From: Paraburkholderia xenovorans LB400 | GTDB lineage: Bacteria > Pseudomonadota > Gammaproteobacteria > Burkholderiales > Burkholderiaceae | Direction: 5' to 3' | DNA: 64,000 nucleotides | Assembly (NCBI RefSeq): GCF_000013645.1 | Contig: NC_007951.1 | Span: 2,852,001 to 2,916,000, forward strand | Shown: positions 16,431-24,942 of the stretch, one piece after another | Layout: each line of letters begins with the position of its first letter | Position numbering within the stretch: position 1 is the stretch's first letter | Notes under the pieces: generated by a model | What the model was told of the DNA's origin: nothing | Databases searched by the model: none | Seen by the model: the letters and a program-made list of their open reading frames with translations, nothing else | Program-made: the position numbers and the translations under genes

Positions 16431-18062
16431 ATGAAGAATTCCGACTACCCGGCCACGCAGGCGGCCGCGGATCCTGCCCGCAACGAAGCCATCGCCTCCG
16501 GACATTTCTACCTCGTCGGCGGCGGCATTGCATCGCTGGCGGCCGCCGCCTTTCTGATTCGCGACGCCGACATGCCCGGCGCGCGCATCACGATCCTGGA
16601 AGCACTCGACAAACCGGGCGGCAGCCTGGACGGCGCCGGATCGCCGCAGGAAGGCTATGTCGTGCGCGGCGGACGGATGCTCGAAAGCAAGTATCTGTGC
16701 ACCTACGATCTGTTCGACTCGATCCCCACGCTGGACGGCCGCAGCAGCGTCACGAAGGAAATCTTCGACTGGAACGAAACCATCCGCACCTCGTCGAAAG
16801 CGCGATTCGTGCGCGACGGCCACCGCGAGGACACGCCGTCGTACGGGCTTGCCGAAACCCATCTGCTGACGCTCGGGCGTCTGTCGATCGAACCGGAAGC
16901 CATGCTTGGCGACAGCCGGATTGCCGACCACTTCGAGCCGGATTTTTTCGAAACCAACTTCTGGTACATGTGGTGCACCACGTTCGCCTTCCAGCCGTGG
17001 CATAGCGCCGCCGAATTCAGGCGCTATCTGCTGCGTTTCGCGCACATGACGTCGGGCTTCAACCAGTTGCACGGCATCATGCGCACGGTCTACAACCAGT
17101 ACGATTCGATGGTGCGGCCGCTGCGCAAATGGCTCGACGAACGCGGGGTGAGATTTCGCACCAACACGCGCGTCGTCGATCTGCATTACGACGAAAGCGG
17201 TGAACTGAACCGGGTCGCCGGCATTGTGTGCGAACAGGAAAACCGTCGTGTCGAGATCGCGGTGGGCGCGCAGGACAAGGTCATCGTCACGCTCGGTTCA
17301 ATGACGGCGGGATCGAGCCTGGGCGGCACGGATCACCCCGCCGTGCCCAATCACGACGACAGCAGCGGCGCGTGGGCGCTGTGGAAAACCATCGCCGAGG
17401 GGCATTCCGGGTTTGGCCACCCTTCGGTCTTTGCCGATCATGTCGACGAATCCAGGTGGCTCTCGTTTACCGCGACGCTGCATGACCGGACGCTGTTCCG
17501 TCTGGTCCGCGATCTGACCGGCAACGTGCCCGGCGAAGGCGGTCTGATCACCTTCCCGCAATCGAACTGGCTCGCCTCGATCGTGCTGCCTCACCAGCCT
17601 CATTTCATGGGCCAGCCGAAAGACGTCGAGGTGTTCTGGGGCTACGGGCTGCATATCGACCGGCCGGGCAACTTCGTCAGCAAGCCGATGGCGGAGTGCA
17701 CGGGCCGCGAAATCATGACGGAGCTTCTCGGCCATCTGCAGATTCAGGCCGAAGCCCCGCGTATTCTCGACGACGCCATCTGCATTCCGTGCCTGATGCC
17801 GTTCATTACCAGCCAGTTCCTGCGGCGCAAGCGCGGCGACCGGCCGCAAGTGGTGCCCGAAGGCTGGGCGAACCTCGCGTTCGTCGGACAGTTTTGCGAG
17901 TTGCCGAACGACGTGGTGTTCACCGTCGAATATTCGGTGCGTTCCGCGCAGACCGCTGTGTATACGCTGCTCGGCCTGAACAGGTCCGCTCCGGCCGTGT
18001 ACAAAGGGCAGCACGATCCGCGCGTGCTGTATGGCGCGGTTTCCGCGTTGCATCACCGCTAG
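16431..18062 (+). CDS. ohyA: Oleate hydratase (myosin-cross-reactive antigen family)
   Basis: A 543-aa FAD-dependent enzyme adding water to the cis-9 double bond of unsaturated fatty acids. The FAD-binding motif is LVGGGIASLAAAAFLIRD (residues 25-42), followed by EALDKPGGSLDG, the GGRMLESKYLCTYDLF signature, WYMWCTTFAFQPWHSA and FVGQFCELPNDVVFTVEYS, all typical of the family. Start at 16431 is preceded by GGGGAG; the frame to 16290 runs into the chrA tail region. Single gene with an FNR-type box upstream. Membrane fatty-acid turnover during oxygen limitation is a reasonable inference. Confidence 0.93.
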   Translation: MKNSDYPATQAAADPARNEAIASGHFYLVGGGIASLAAAAFLIRDADMPGARITILEALDKPGGSLDGAGSPQEGYVVRGGRMLESKYLCTYDLFDSIPTLDGRSSVTKEIFDWNETIRTSSKARFVRDGHREDTPSYGLAETHLLTLGRLSIEPEAMLGDSRIADHFEPDFFETNFWYMWCTTFAFQPWHSAAEFRRYLLRFAHMTSGFNQLHGIMRTVYNQYDSMVRPLRKWLDERGVRFRTNTRVVDLHYDESGELNRVAGIVCEQENRRVEIAVGAQDKVIVTLGSMTAGSSLGGTDHPAVPNHDDSSGAWALWKTIAEGHSGFGHPSVFADHVDESRWLSFTATLHDRTLFRLVRDLTGNVPGEGGLITFPQSNWLASIVLPHQPHFMGQPKDVEVFWGYGLHIDRPGNFVSKPMAECTGREIMTELLGHLQIQAEAPRILDDAICIPCLMPFITSQFLRRKRGDRPQVVPEGWANLAFVGQFCELPNDVVFTVEYSVRSAQTAVYTLLGLNRSAPAVYKGQHDPRVLYGAVSALHHR

Positions 18063-18079
18063 ACGACAGTGCGGGCTTC

Positions 18080-18105
18080 GTGCGCCGTCGCTTCACGCGG
18101 CGCAC
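18080..18105. terminator. Hairpin between ohyA and the convergent flavodoxin gene
   Basis: An 8-bp perfect stem (GTGCGCCG/CGGCGCAC) with a 10-nt loop in the 78-bp convergent gap. There is no T-run, so termination is only suggested by position. Confidence 0.35.
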
Positions 18106-18140
18106 CGGCAGGTGCATTACAGCCTGAACGCAGTCCCGGA

Positions 18141-18656
18141 TCATGAGGCCCATGCGAGCGCCCGATAGTTGGCAAGATGCCGTTTCAGCACGGTCATGAA
18201 AGGCGACAGCGACGCGGCCACCGCGCCGCGGTGCACTTCCGCGGCGCGCACCTTGCATTGCGCGACCGGCGCCTTGCCGGCCAGGTCGCGCATCTCGTCA
18301 AAGGCGGTCTGACCGCCGAGGCCGCCCAGGCTGCAAAAAAACGCGACATGTCTGAACTTCCAGCGGTTTTCGAGCAGGTACGCCCGCACCGGCGCGGATA
18401 CCGAGCCCGCCCAGACGGGCGTGCCCACCACCACCAGGTCGTATTGTGCGGTGTCGAGCCCTGCCGGGACGATCTCGGCGGGCCGTTTGCGCCACGAGTC
18501 GACAAGACAGCGCATATACCCCAAGGCGCCGCGCCGTTCAGTGCAATCGCAGATTTCCTCCATGTCGGCGGACAGCATCCTGGCGAGCGTTGAAGCGAGC
18601 GTGCGCGTGGTACCGGTACGCGAGAAAAAAACGACTAGAACACGGGCTTCAGACAT
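18141..18656 (-). CDS. Flavodoxin-family protein
   Basis: A 171-aa FMN-binding protein. It starts ARVLVVFFSRTGTTRTLAST (phosphate-binding loop SRTGTT), continues with YDLVVVGTPVWAGSVSAPVR (the second FMN loop) and FFCSLGGLGGQTAFDEM. Likely a soluble electron carrier or quinone reductase. Start at 18656 after AAGGAG; the longer frame to 18752 overlaps an FNR-type box. The box at 18739-18752 is about 90 bp upstream. Confidence 0.88.
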   Translation of the reverse strand: MSEARVLVVFFSRTGTTRTLASTLARMLSADMEEICDCTERRGALGYMRCLVDSWRKRPAEIVPAGLDTAQYDLVVVGTPVWAGSVSAPVRAYLLENRWKFRHVAFFCSLGGLGGQTAFDEMRDLAGKAPVAQCKVRAAEVHRGAVAASLSPFMTVLKRHLANYRALAWAS

Positions 18657-18738
18657 GACTTGCTCCTTCTGTGCAAAACGCTCAGGCGCGCATGGCGCCA
18701 TACATGTCGGGAGCATAAGTGGGCCCCGCCGGCGGCTC

Positions 18739-18752
18739 ATGACGCAAGTCAA
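18739..18752. promoter_or_regulatory. FNR-type box ATGAC-GCAA-GTCAA
   Basis: One of two boxes in a 216-bp divergent gap; this one is about 90 bp upstream of the flavodoxin gene. Confidence 0.65.
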
Positions 18753-18785
18753 ATAACGGTTTCACGCGCCGCGCTGGAAGCGCCG

Positions 18786-18799
18786 TTGATCTGCGTCAA
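18786..18799. promoter_or_regulatory. FNR-type box TTGAT-CTGC-GTCAA
   Basis: Nine of ten half-site bases; about 80 bp upstream of the first of three tandem USP genes. The centre-to-centre distance to the box at 18739-18752 is 47 bp. Confidence 0.75.
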
Positions 18800-18872
18800 T
18801 GAGACCGGCGCCACCGTTCATAGACTCAAGCTCACCCGTGCGTGCGTCACCTTTTCTTCCGGAGCGACTGTC

Positions 18873-19709
18873 ATGAGCTACAAAACCATCGTTGTTCATC
18901 TGGACACCAGCCAGCGCGCCCATCCGCGGCTCGAAATCGCACTGCGTCTGGCCAACCAGTTCGGCGCGCATCTGGTCGGCGCGTTCGCCGTGTTCTCGCC
19001 GGACCCGCGCTCGCTCTATGTGATGGCCGGCACGGCGGAGTATTACCGCACGCACGAGGAGATGCGCGCCGAGCGCAGCGCCGCGCTCGAACGCCTGTTT
19101 CACGCCGAATTGCGGCGCGCCGGCGTGTCGGGCGAATGGCTCGCCATCGAGGAGCCCGCCAGTCTCGCCATACCGCGCGCGGGCCGCTGCGCCGACCTGA
19201 TCGTGGCCGGTCAGGACAATCCGGGCGACCCGGAATCGTATGTCGGCGACTTTTTCCCGGAAAACCTCGTGCTGTCGAGCGGCCGGCCGGTATTGCTCGC
19301 GCCTTATGCAGGCAATGAAAGGACGACGGGCAGCCGGGTGCTGGTGGCGTGGGACGGCAGCCGCGAAGCCACTCGCGCCGTGCACGACGCGCTGCCGTTC
19401 ATGCAGGCGGCGAGCAGCACCACCGTCCTCACCGTCAATGGCACGGACGACGGCGAAGGCAGCCGCATTCCCGGCGCGGACATCGCCGCCGTGATCGCGC
19501 GGCATGGCGTGCGCGTCGAGCTCGCCGATATCGAAACCGGGCCGGGCGGATCGGTCGGCGAGGTGCTGCTCTCGCAGGTCGCCGACAGCGGCGCCGATCT
19601 GCTGGTGATGGGCGCGTATGGCCACGCGCGCTGGCGTGAACTGGTGATGGGCGGCGCCACGCGCACGATTCTCCGCTCGATGACCGTGCCGGTACTGATG
19701 TCGCACTGA
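18873..19709 (+). CDS. Tandem-domain universal stress protein
   Basis: A 278-aa protein with two USP domains. The first (MSYKTIVVHLDTSQRAHPRL) has lost the C-terminal glycine-rich nucleotide loop; the second ends MGAYGHARWRELVMGGATRT, a complete G-2x-G-9x-G(A/S)-T motif. It begins a run of three USP genes on the plus strand. Start at 18873 follows GGAGCGA. FNR-type box 80 bp upstream. USPs of this layout are typical of hypoxia regulons. Confidence 0.92.
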   Translation: MSYKTIVVHLDTSQRAHPRLEIALRLANQFGAHLVGAFAVFSPDPRSLYVMAGTAEYYRTHEEMRAERSAALERLFHAELRRAGVSGEWLAIEEPASLAIPRAGRCADLIVAGQDNPGDPESYVGDFFPENLVLSSGRPVLLAPYAGNERTTGSRVLVAWDGSREATRAVHDALPFMQAASSTTVLTVNGTDDGEGSRIPGADIAAVIARHGVRVELADIETGPGGSVGEVLLSQVADSGADLLVMGAYGHARWRELVMGGATRTILRSMTVPVLMSH

Positions 19710-19746
19710 GCGCGGCATCTGCCCTTCTTATTCTGGAGTGTTCGCC

Positions 19747-20253
19747 ATGTATAAACAGATTCTGGTTGCCGTCGACGGCAGCGAAACCTCGTCGCACGCG
19801 CTGGCTGCCGCGATCGAACTGGCGCGCGATTCAGGCGCGCGACTGCAGCCGCTCTACGTGGTGGACGTGCCGTTGATGTCCTACGACGTGCCGGGCTACG
19901 ACCCGTCCTACGTGCGCGACGCGCTCGTCGAGGAAGGCAGGCACGTGCTCGCCGACGCCACCGCGCTGATGGCCAGCGCGGGCGTGCAAGGACCGTCGCG
20001 GATGGTCGAAACCGACCTGACGGGCGACGACATCGCGCACCGCATCCTGCTCGCCGCGCAGGAATTCAATGCCGATGTCGTGGTACTGGGCACCCACGGC
20101 CGGCGCGGTGTGCGACGGCTGGTGCTGGGTAGCGTCGCTGAACATTTTCTGCGCATCGCCACCTGTCCGGTGCTGCTGATCTCGGCGCATTGTGCAGCGC
20201 CTGCCGCACGTCTCGCCCAGGCCGCGGCCGAGCCTGTCAAGGATCCGTCATGA
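19747..20253 (+). CDS. Universal stress protein (single domain)
   Basis: A 168-aa UspA-family protein starting MYKQILVAVDGSETSSHAL and carrying the ATP-binding motif GTHGRRGVRRLVLGSVAEHF. Start at 19747 after TGGAGTG. It lies 37 bp after the tandem-domain USP and its stop overlaps the next start (ATGA at 20250-20253), indicating translational coupling. A short Ala-rich tail follows the USP fold. Confidence 0.93.
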   Translation: MYKQILVAVDGSETSSHALAAAIELARDSGARLQPLYVVDVPLMSYDVPGYDPSYVRDALVEEGRHVLADATALMASAGVQGPSRMVETDLTGDDIAHRILLAAQEFNADVVVLGTHGRRGVRRLVLGSVAEHFLRIATCPVLLISAHCAAPAARLAQAAAEPVKDPS

Positions 20254-21077
20254 ACTGCAAAACCCTGCTGGTGCATCTCGACGACAGCACCCACTGCGCC
20301 GCCCGGCTCGACTATGCGCTCGATCTGGCCGCCCGCCACGACGCGCATCTGATCGGTCTCTACCTGGTTTGCGAAGACCCGGCAGGGCCGCTCTTTCTGC
20401 ACGGCGAAGACATCTGGAGCGCCGCCCGCGAGGTGCAACGGGACAAAAGCCTCAAGAGCGCGCACGCGGCCTTCCTCGCCGCGGCGAATCGCGCCGGACT
20501 CAGCGTCGAATGGCGCGCGCCGGACGGAGCGCCGACCGCTACCGCGATTCTGCATGCACGCCACGCGGATCTGCTGATCCTCGGCCAGGACGACCCCGAA
20601 GACCGCGACGCATTCATCGCGCGCGATTTCGTGGAAGACGTGATCATGGGCGCCGGGCGGCCGGCCATCGTGCTGCCGTACGCGGGGCCGGTGCGGCCTC
20701 AGATCGGCAATGTGATGATCGCCTGGGACGGCGGCCGGGAGTGCGCGCGGGCCGTGACCGACGCGCTGCCGCTCATCCGCGACGCCGGTTTTGTCACGAT
20801 CGTGAAAGTCGAACGTCATCCACATTACGGCGAGCCGAGCGGCATCGACGTGGCCGCCTGGCTGGCGCGGCACGGCATCGAGGCGAGCTTCACGGCCGTG
20901 CCGAAAGTGTCCGGGCTCGACACCGGCTCGATGCTGCTCAATGCGCTGGCCGACCGCCATATCGATCTGCTGGTAATGGGCGCATACGGCCATGCGCGGG
21001 CCCAGGAACGGCTGCTTGGCGGCGTCACGCGCACCATGCTTCAGTCGATGACCGTGCCCGTGCTGATGTCGCATTGA
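20250..21077 (+). CDS. Tandem-domain universal stress protein
   Basis: A 275-aa protein with two USP domains, close in layout to the gene at 18873. The first domain starts MNCKTLLVHLDDSTHCAARL; the second ends MGAYGHARAQERLLGGVTRT and TVPVLMSH. Both tandem-domain USPs end in VPVLMSH, suggesting a duplication. Start overlaps the preceding stop by 4 bp (ATGA). Last of three USP genes. Confidence 0.92.
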   Translation: MNCKTLLVHLDDSTHCAARLDYALDLAARHDAHLIGLYLVCEDPAGPLFLHGEDIWSAAREVQRDKSLKSAHAAFLAAANRAGLSVEWRAPDGAPTATAILHARHADLLILGQDDPEDRDAFIARDFVEDVIMGAGRPAIVLPYAGPVRPQIGNVMIAWDGGRECARAVTDALPLIRDAGFVTIVKVERHPHYGEPSGIDVAAWLARHGIEASFTAVPKVSGLDTGSMLLNALADRHIDLLVMGAYGHARAQERLLGGVTRTMLQSMTVPVLMSH

Positions 21078-21080
21078 GCC

Positions 21081-21110
21081 ATACCTCGATATATCTCGAT
21101 ATACCTCGAC
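21081..21110. repeat. Three tandem 10-bp units after the USP operon
   Basis: Units ATACCTCGAT, ATATCTCGAT and ATACCTCGAC follow each other 4 bp past the USP stop. The AT-rich phase equals one DNA turn. Purpose unknown; no hairpin with a T-run was seen in the remaining gap to 21374. Confidence 0.6.
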
Positions 21111-21374
21111 ACCAGGCGGGTGCCCGGTGTCCGCTCCAGCGGCAATCGGCAGGCCTTCCGCGCCCCTCGCCGACCGGCAGGACTGGCATGAACCCGGCGT
21201 TTCACGGACAATGAGCGCAAACACAAACTTTCCGCGCGGTGTTTCCCCGGCCTGTGGCCGTACGAAGAACCCTGGAACCACCCGGAACAGACGTGCTTGC
21301 CGTGCGCGCCGCCGTACCGACGTCGTCGGGCGGCGCGTCCGATCCTTGTTCGCAGTCATTCCAAAGAGATGCAC

Positions 21375-22721
21375 ATGCCCGTCAGCGGTAAGACGCCCAC
21401 ATCGCGCAGTGCCGTTTTGCGTGAGCGAGCCGGCTCACTCGTGGCCCAGCCCGCAACTGCGGCCGCTGCCGCGTTCGTCGTGACGCTCACCGCCATGCTG
21501 GCCGCCCGGCACTGGTTCGACCCGGCGTTCTTCATTTGCGTCGCCGCCGCCCTGCTTCTGGCCACGAGCGTGTTTCTGCTCGTGCGCGCGCGGCGCGACG
21601 GCCTGTCCGCACGCAGCGAGGAACACGCCCGCCACAGCCAGTCTGCCGTGAATGAAGCGCGCATGATGGCGATCATCCGTTCGTCAATGGAGGCGATCAT
21701 CACCATCGACGAGCAGCAGCGGATCGTCATCTTCAATCCGATGGCGGAACAGGTTTTCGGCTGCTCCGCGATGGACGCGATCGGCGCGCCGCTGGCCCGC
21801 TTCATCCCGGATCGCTTTCGGGCGGCGCACGCACAGCATGTTGCGCAGTTCGGCGTAACGGGCGTGTCGGACCGGCAGATGGGCAAGCAGCGCGTGCTGG
21901 CGGGCTTGCGCGCCAACGGCGAGGAATTTCCGCTGGAGGCTTCGATTTCGCAGATCCGCGACGGCAACATCCGCCTCTATACGGTCATGCTGCGCGACAT
22001 CACGGAGCGCGTCAAAGCGGAACGTGCGCAACGCCAGGCGCGTGAGGAACTGCGCGAGCTGTCGGCCAATTTGCAGAACATCCGCGAAGACGAAAAAACG
22101 CGTATTGCGCGCGAACTGCACGACGATCTCGGCCAGCAGCTCACCGCGCTGAAAATGGACATTTCGTCGGTCGAACAGGCGCTGGACGGCGCGGCAAGCG
22201 GGCCGGTGCGCGAGCAGTTGCAAGGCATGCGCCGCTTGATCGACGTGACCGTGGCCTCGGTGCGCCGCATCGCGGCCGATCTGCGGCCGGTCATGCTCGA
22301 CGACCTCGGCCTGATTCCCGCAATCGAGTGGCTCGCCACCGACTTCACCAACCGCTACGGCATCGACGTGGAGCGCGATATCGAAACCGGCGACGCGCGC
22401 TTCAGCCCGGCAGGCGCCACCGCGCTGTTCCGGATCGTGCAGGAGGCGCTCACAAACGTGGCGCGCCATGCCGATGCCACGCTGGTCACGCTGAGCCTGC
22501 GCGCGGGCGATCAGACCTTCGTGCTGCGCATCGCCGATAATGGCCAGGGCGTGCATCGCGCGGCCGAGCCGGGCACCAAGTCCTTCGGCCTGCTCGGCGT
22601 TCGCGAACGCGCCCACATGCTCGGCGGCGCGGTCGACATTCATACCGCGCATGGCCAGGGCTTTGCGCTCACCGTCACCATTCCGGCAGAAACCGTGCAG
22701 ATGCAGGAGATGCAAACATGA
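21375..22721 (+). CDS. Membrane PAS-domain histidine kinase, NarL/DegS type
   Basis: A 448-aa sensor. Two N-terminal transmembrane helices (about residues 22-65) leave almost no periplasmic loop. A PAS domain follows (SSMEAIITIDEQQRIVIFNP, about 95-215), then a HisKA_3 dimerisation helix with ARELHDDLGQQLTALKMD (phosphoacceptor H249), then an ATPase with ALFRIVQEALTNVARHA and GLLGVRERAHMLGG. The PAS, not a periplasmic domain, is the likely sensor, perhaps of redox or oxygen state. Start at 21375 rather than 21369 because AAAGAG is well placed for the former. It overlaps the response regulator by 4 bp. Confidence 0.92.
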   Translation: MPVSGKTPTSRSAVLRERAGSLVAQPATAAAAAFVVTLTAMLAARHWFDPAFFICVAAALLLATSVFLLVRARRDGLSARSEEHARHSQSAVNEARMMAIIRSSMEAIITIDEQQRIVIFNPMAEQVFGCSAMDAIGAPLARFIPDRFRAAHAQHVAQFGVTGVSDRQMGKQRVLAGLRANGEEFPLEASISQIRDGNIRLYTVMLRDITERVKAERAQRQAREELRELSANLQNIREDEKTRIARELHDDLGQQLTALKMDISSVEQALDGAASGPVREQLQGMRRLIDVTVASVRRIAADLRPVMLDDLGLIPAIEWLATDFTNRYGIDVERDIETGDARFSPAGATALFRIVQEALTNVARHADATLVTLSLRAGDQTFVLRIADNGQGVHRAAEPGTKSFGLLGVRERAHMLGGAVDIHTAHGQGFALTVTIPAETVQMQEMQT

Positions 22722-23368
22722 CCCGCGTCCTGATTGCCGACGACCACGCGCTGGTGCGCGACGGTCTGCGCCATATCCTCAAGGGCGCAAGCGGCTTCGA
22801 AGTGGTCGGCGAAGCGGACGATAGCGCCAGCACCGTCGCGCTGATCCGCGAGCGGGCCGCCGACGTGCTGGTGCTCGACCTGTCCATGCCCGGGCGCAAC
22901 GGGGTGGAGTTGATCAAGCAGATCAAGGAGGAAAAACCCACGCTGCGCATTCTCGTGCTGACCATGCACGCCGAACAGCAATATGCGGTGCGCGCGTTCA
23001 AGGCCGGTGCGTCCGGTTATCTGACGAAGGAAAGCGCGAGCGCCGAACTGGTGGCCGCCGTGACCAAAGTCGCGGCCGGCGGTGTCTACGTGAGCCTCGC
23101 AATGGCCGAACGGTTCGCGCAAAGCCTGAACGAACCCGCCGATCTGCTGCCGCATCAGCGTCTGTCCGATCGGGAGTTCGACGTTCTGAAGCGGATTGCC
23201 GCGGGTCAGACCATCACGGAGATCGCGGCCGAGCTGTGTGTGAGCAGCAAGACCGTCAGCACCTACAAGACGCGCATCCTGGAGAAAATGCAGATGCCGC
23301 ACGAGGCCGCCCTCGTGCGCTATGCGATGCGCCACAAACTGGTCAGCGACGAAGAAGGCGACATCTAG
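22718..23368 (+). CDS. LuxR/NarL-family response regulator
   Basis: A 216-aa regulator with a receiver domain (acidic pair D8/D9, phosphoacceptor D54 in VLVLDLSMPG, K104-region GYLTKE) and a C-terminal LuxR helix-turn-helix (LSDREFDVLKRIAAGQTITE and VSSKTVSTYKTRILEKM). It is the cognate partner of the overlapping kinase gene. A strong terminator follows, so the pair is a closed unit. It may control the receiver/fnr operon downstream; a palindrome at 23495-23512 is a candidate target. Confidence 0.93.
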   Translation: MTRVLIADDHALVRDGLRHILKGASGFEVVGEADDSASTVALIRERAADVLVLDLSMPGRNGVELIKQIKEEKPTLRILVLTMHAEQQYAVRAFKAGASGYLTKESASAELVAAVTKVAAGGVYVSLAMAERFAQSLNEPADLLPHQRLSDREFDVLKRIAAGQTITEIAAELCVSSKTVSTYKTRILEKMQMPHEAALVRYAMRHKLVSDEEGDI

Positions 23369-23378
23369 ACGTTTTCCC

Positions 23379-23426
23379 GGCGCCGCCGCCTGCGCGCCAT
23401 GCCGCAGGCGGCGGCGCCCGTTTTCT
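23379..23426 (+). terminator. Strong rho-independent terminator after the response regulator
   Basis: A perfect 16-bp GC stem (23379-23394 with 23403-23418) and 8-nt loop, followed by CGTTTTCTCTCT. Confidence 0.8.
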
Positions 23427-23494
23427 CTCTCCAATCTGCACCACGACCCACCACCCTTCGCACCCAGGGACTCTCCTGGTGCATCCCGCCCCCA

Positions 23495-23512
23495 TGTAGG
23501 AAACTCCCTACA
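23495..23512. promoter_or_regulatory. Palindrome TGTAGG-N6-CCTACA upstream of the receiver/fnr operon
   Basis: Perfect 6-bp arms with a 6-nt spacer, about 85 bp before the receiver gene start. Size and spacing fit a dimeric NarL-type response regulator site. Binding protein inferred only. Confidence 0.45.
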
Positions 23513-23588
23513 AACCTTCACGCTCACCTACTCGAAGTTCGTTCGGCGCCGATTTTATTTTGAGACAGCGCGGCCGATACTTCGAGCC

Positions 23589-24020
23589 ATGAACTCAAGC
23601 CCCGAGAATCCCGTCCTCCGAGTTTTTCTGGTCGACAACGCAGTATCCGTGCGGCGCCGTATGGCCGCACTGCTTGGCACGCTGGACGGCGTGGAAATTG
23701 TCGGCGAAGCCGAAGAAGCCGGCGCCGCACTCGCGGGCGTCGAAACTGGCGCGGCCGATCTGGTCGTGACGGAGTTGCATCTGAGCGGAGGCACCGGCAT
23801 GGAACTGCTCGCATCGCTGGCAAAAAGAATGCCCCATGTGATCGCGATCGTGCTGACCAACCACTCGGGCGCATGGTTTCGGCGTGCCTGCCTGATAGGC
23901 GGTGCCCACTACTTTTTCGACAAGACCAGCGAATTTGATCTCGCGCGCAACACGATCCAGCGGATCGCCAGCGAATACCGCACGCGCACCTTTCAACCAT
24001 CTGGAGCACATCATGTCTGA
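23589..24020 (+). CDS. Stand-alone receiver-like protein with altered phosphorylation site
   Basis: A 143-aa protein with the response-regulator receiver fold and no output domain. Key positions are changed: the acidic pair is D16-N17 (LRVFLVDNAV) and the phosphoacceptor aspartate is replaced by E62 (LVVTELHLSGG). The threonine (IVLTNHSG) and lysine (FFDKTSEF) are kept. A glutamate here often mimics the phosphorylated state or makes the protein phosphorylation-independent. Start at 23589. It overlaps the fnr start by 8 bp, so the two are coupled, and the protein may act as a partner of the FNR-like regulator or of the kinase upstream. Confidence 0.85.
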   Translation: MNSSPENPVLRVFLVDNAVSVRRRMAALLGTLDGVEIVGEAEEAGAALAGVETGAADLVVTELHLSGGTGMELLASLAKRMPHVIAIVLTNHSGAWFRRACLIGGAHYFFDKTSEFDLARNTIQRIASEYRTRTFQPSGAHHV

Positions 24021-24591
24021 CGTCCTCGCCTATTCCGTCCCCGCGCCTGCCGTCGTCTTCCCGCCGATGTCGCCCGCTCCCCGGGTGGTGCCGATCGCCG
24101 TGCAAGCGCCGCGCAAGGACGCACTGGGTTGCACGGCCTGCTCGATGCGCTCGATCTGCATGCCGCAAGGTCTGACGCCCACGGAACTGCAACGGATCGA
24201 AGCACTGATCTGCCCATCGCGCACGATCAAACAGGGCGAGACGATCTACCGCGCGAACGATTCGTTCCAGAGCATCTACGTGGTGCGCGTGGGATCGTTC
24301 AAGACCGTTGTCATGCATCGCGACGGCCGCGAACAGGTGACCGGCTTTCACCTCGCAGGCGACTCCCTCGGCCTGGACGGCGTGTGCTCCGGCCACCACA
24401 GCTGCGACGCCATCGCGCTCGAAGACAGCAAGATGTGCATCATCCCGTTCCATCTGCTCGAAACCATGTGCCGCGAGGTCAAGGCCGTCCAGCAACACGT
24501 GCACCGCATGATGGGCGGCGAGATCGTGCGCGAATCATCGCAGATGATGTTGCTCGGCACGATGTCCGCCGAACAGCGCGTGGCGACGTGA
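24013..24591 (+). pseudogene. fnr: fnr-like oxygen regulator, 5' part (interrupted by IS)
   Basis: The first 192 codons of an FNR-family activator. Cysteines C40, C43 and C49 (GCTACSMRSIC) and C142 (SKMCIIPF, equivalent to E. coli C122) are the expected ligands of an oxygen-labile 4Fe-4S cluster. The cNMP-binding-like domain (GFHLAGDSLGLDGVCSGHHS) and dimerisation helix follow. The reading frame stops at TGA, the first three bases of the inserted IS element. The missing DNA-binding part lies at 25874-26086. Restored, the protein would be 262 aa. Without the helix-turn-helix this fragment cannot bind the FNR boxes of the block. Confidence 0.95.
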
Positions 24592-24625
24592 GCTTGCCCG
24601 CAAAAAATGGATCCCTTGCTGAGTG
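24589..24625 (+). repeat. Left terminal inverted repeat of the IS
   Basis: Matches the complement of 25833-25870 with a 1-bp gap and a few mismatches; shared blocks are TTGCCCGC, GGATCCCTT and GCTGAGTG. Confidence 0.85.
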
Positions 24626-24654
24626 TGTAAAACTCACGCAAGGAGGAAGGAAAG

Positions 24655-24942
24655 ATGGGTAATCCGAGAGCCCGATATACGCGGGAATTCATGCTGGAAG
24701 CCGTGCGCATGGTCCGCGGCGGCCAGAGCATGGCGGCGGTGGCGAAGATACTGGGTATCAGCCCGAAGACGCTGCACAACTGGGTTAAGGCCGATGCCGC
24801 TGGGAAGCTGAACGGCGCAGGCAAACAGGTTTCTCCTGAACAGATGGAGATTGCCCGGCTGCGCGCGGAGTTGGCACGCGTGAAAATGGAGCGCGACATA
24901 TTGGAAAAAGCCACGGCGTACTTTGCAAAGGTGTCGGCATGA
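24655..24942 (+). CDS. IS3-family transposase OrfA
   Basis: A 95-aa protein with a helix-turn-helix (YTREFMLEAVRMVRGGQSMA then ISPKTLHNWVKAD) and a C-terminal leucine-zipper-like helix (EIARLRAELARVKMERDILE). It binds the IS ends. Start at 24655 after AAGGAGGAAGG. The stop overlaps the OrfB start (ATGA, 24939-24942), with OrfB in the -1 frame; a possible slippery stretch AAAAAG lies at 24905-24910. Confidence 0.93.
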   Translation: MGNPRARYTREFMLEAVRMVRGGQSMAAVAKILGISPKTLHNWVKADAAGKLNGAGKQVSPEQMEIARLRAELARVKMERDILEKATAYFAKVSA

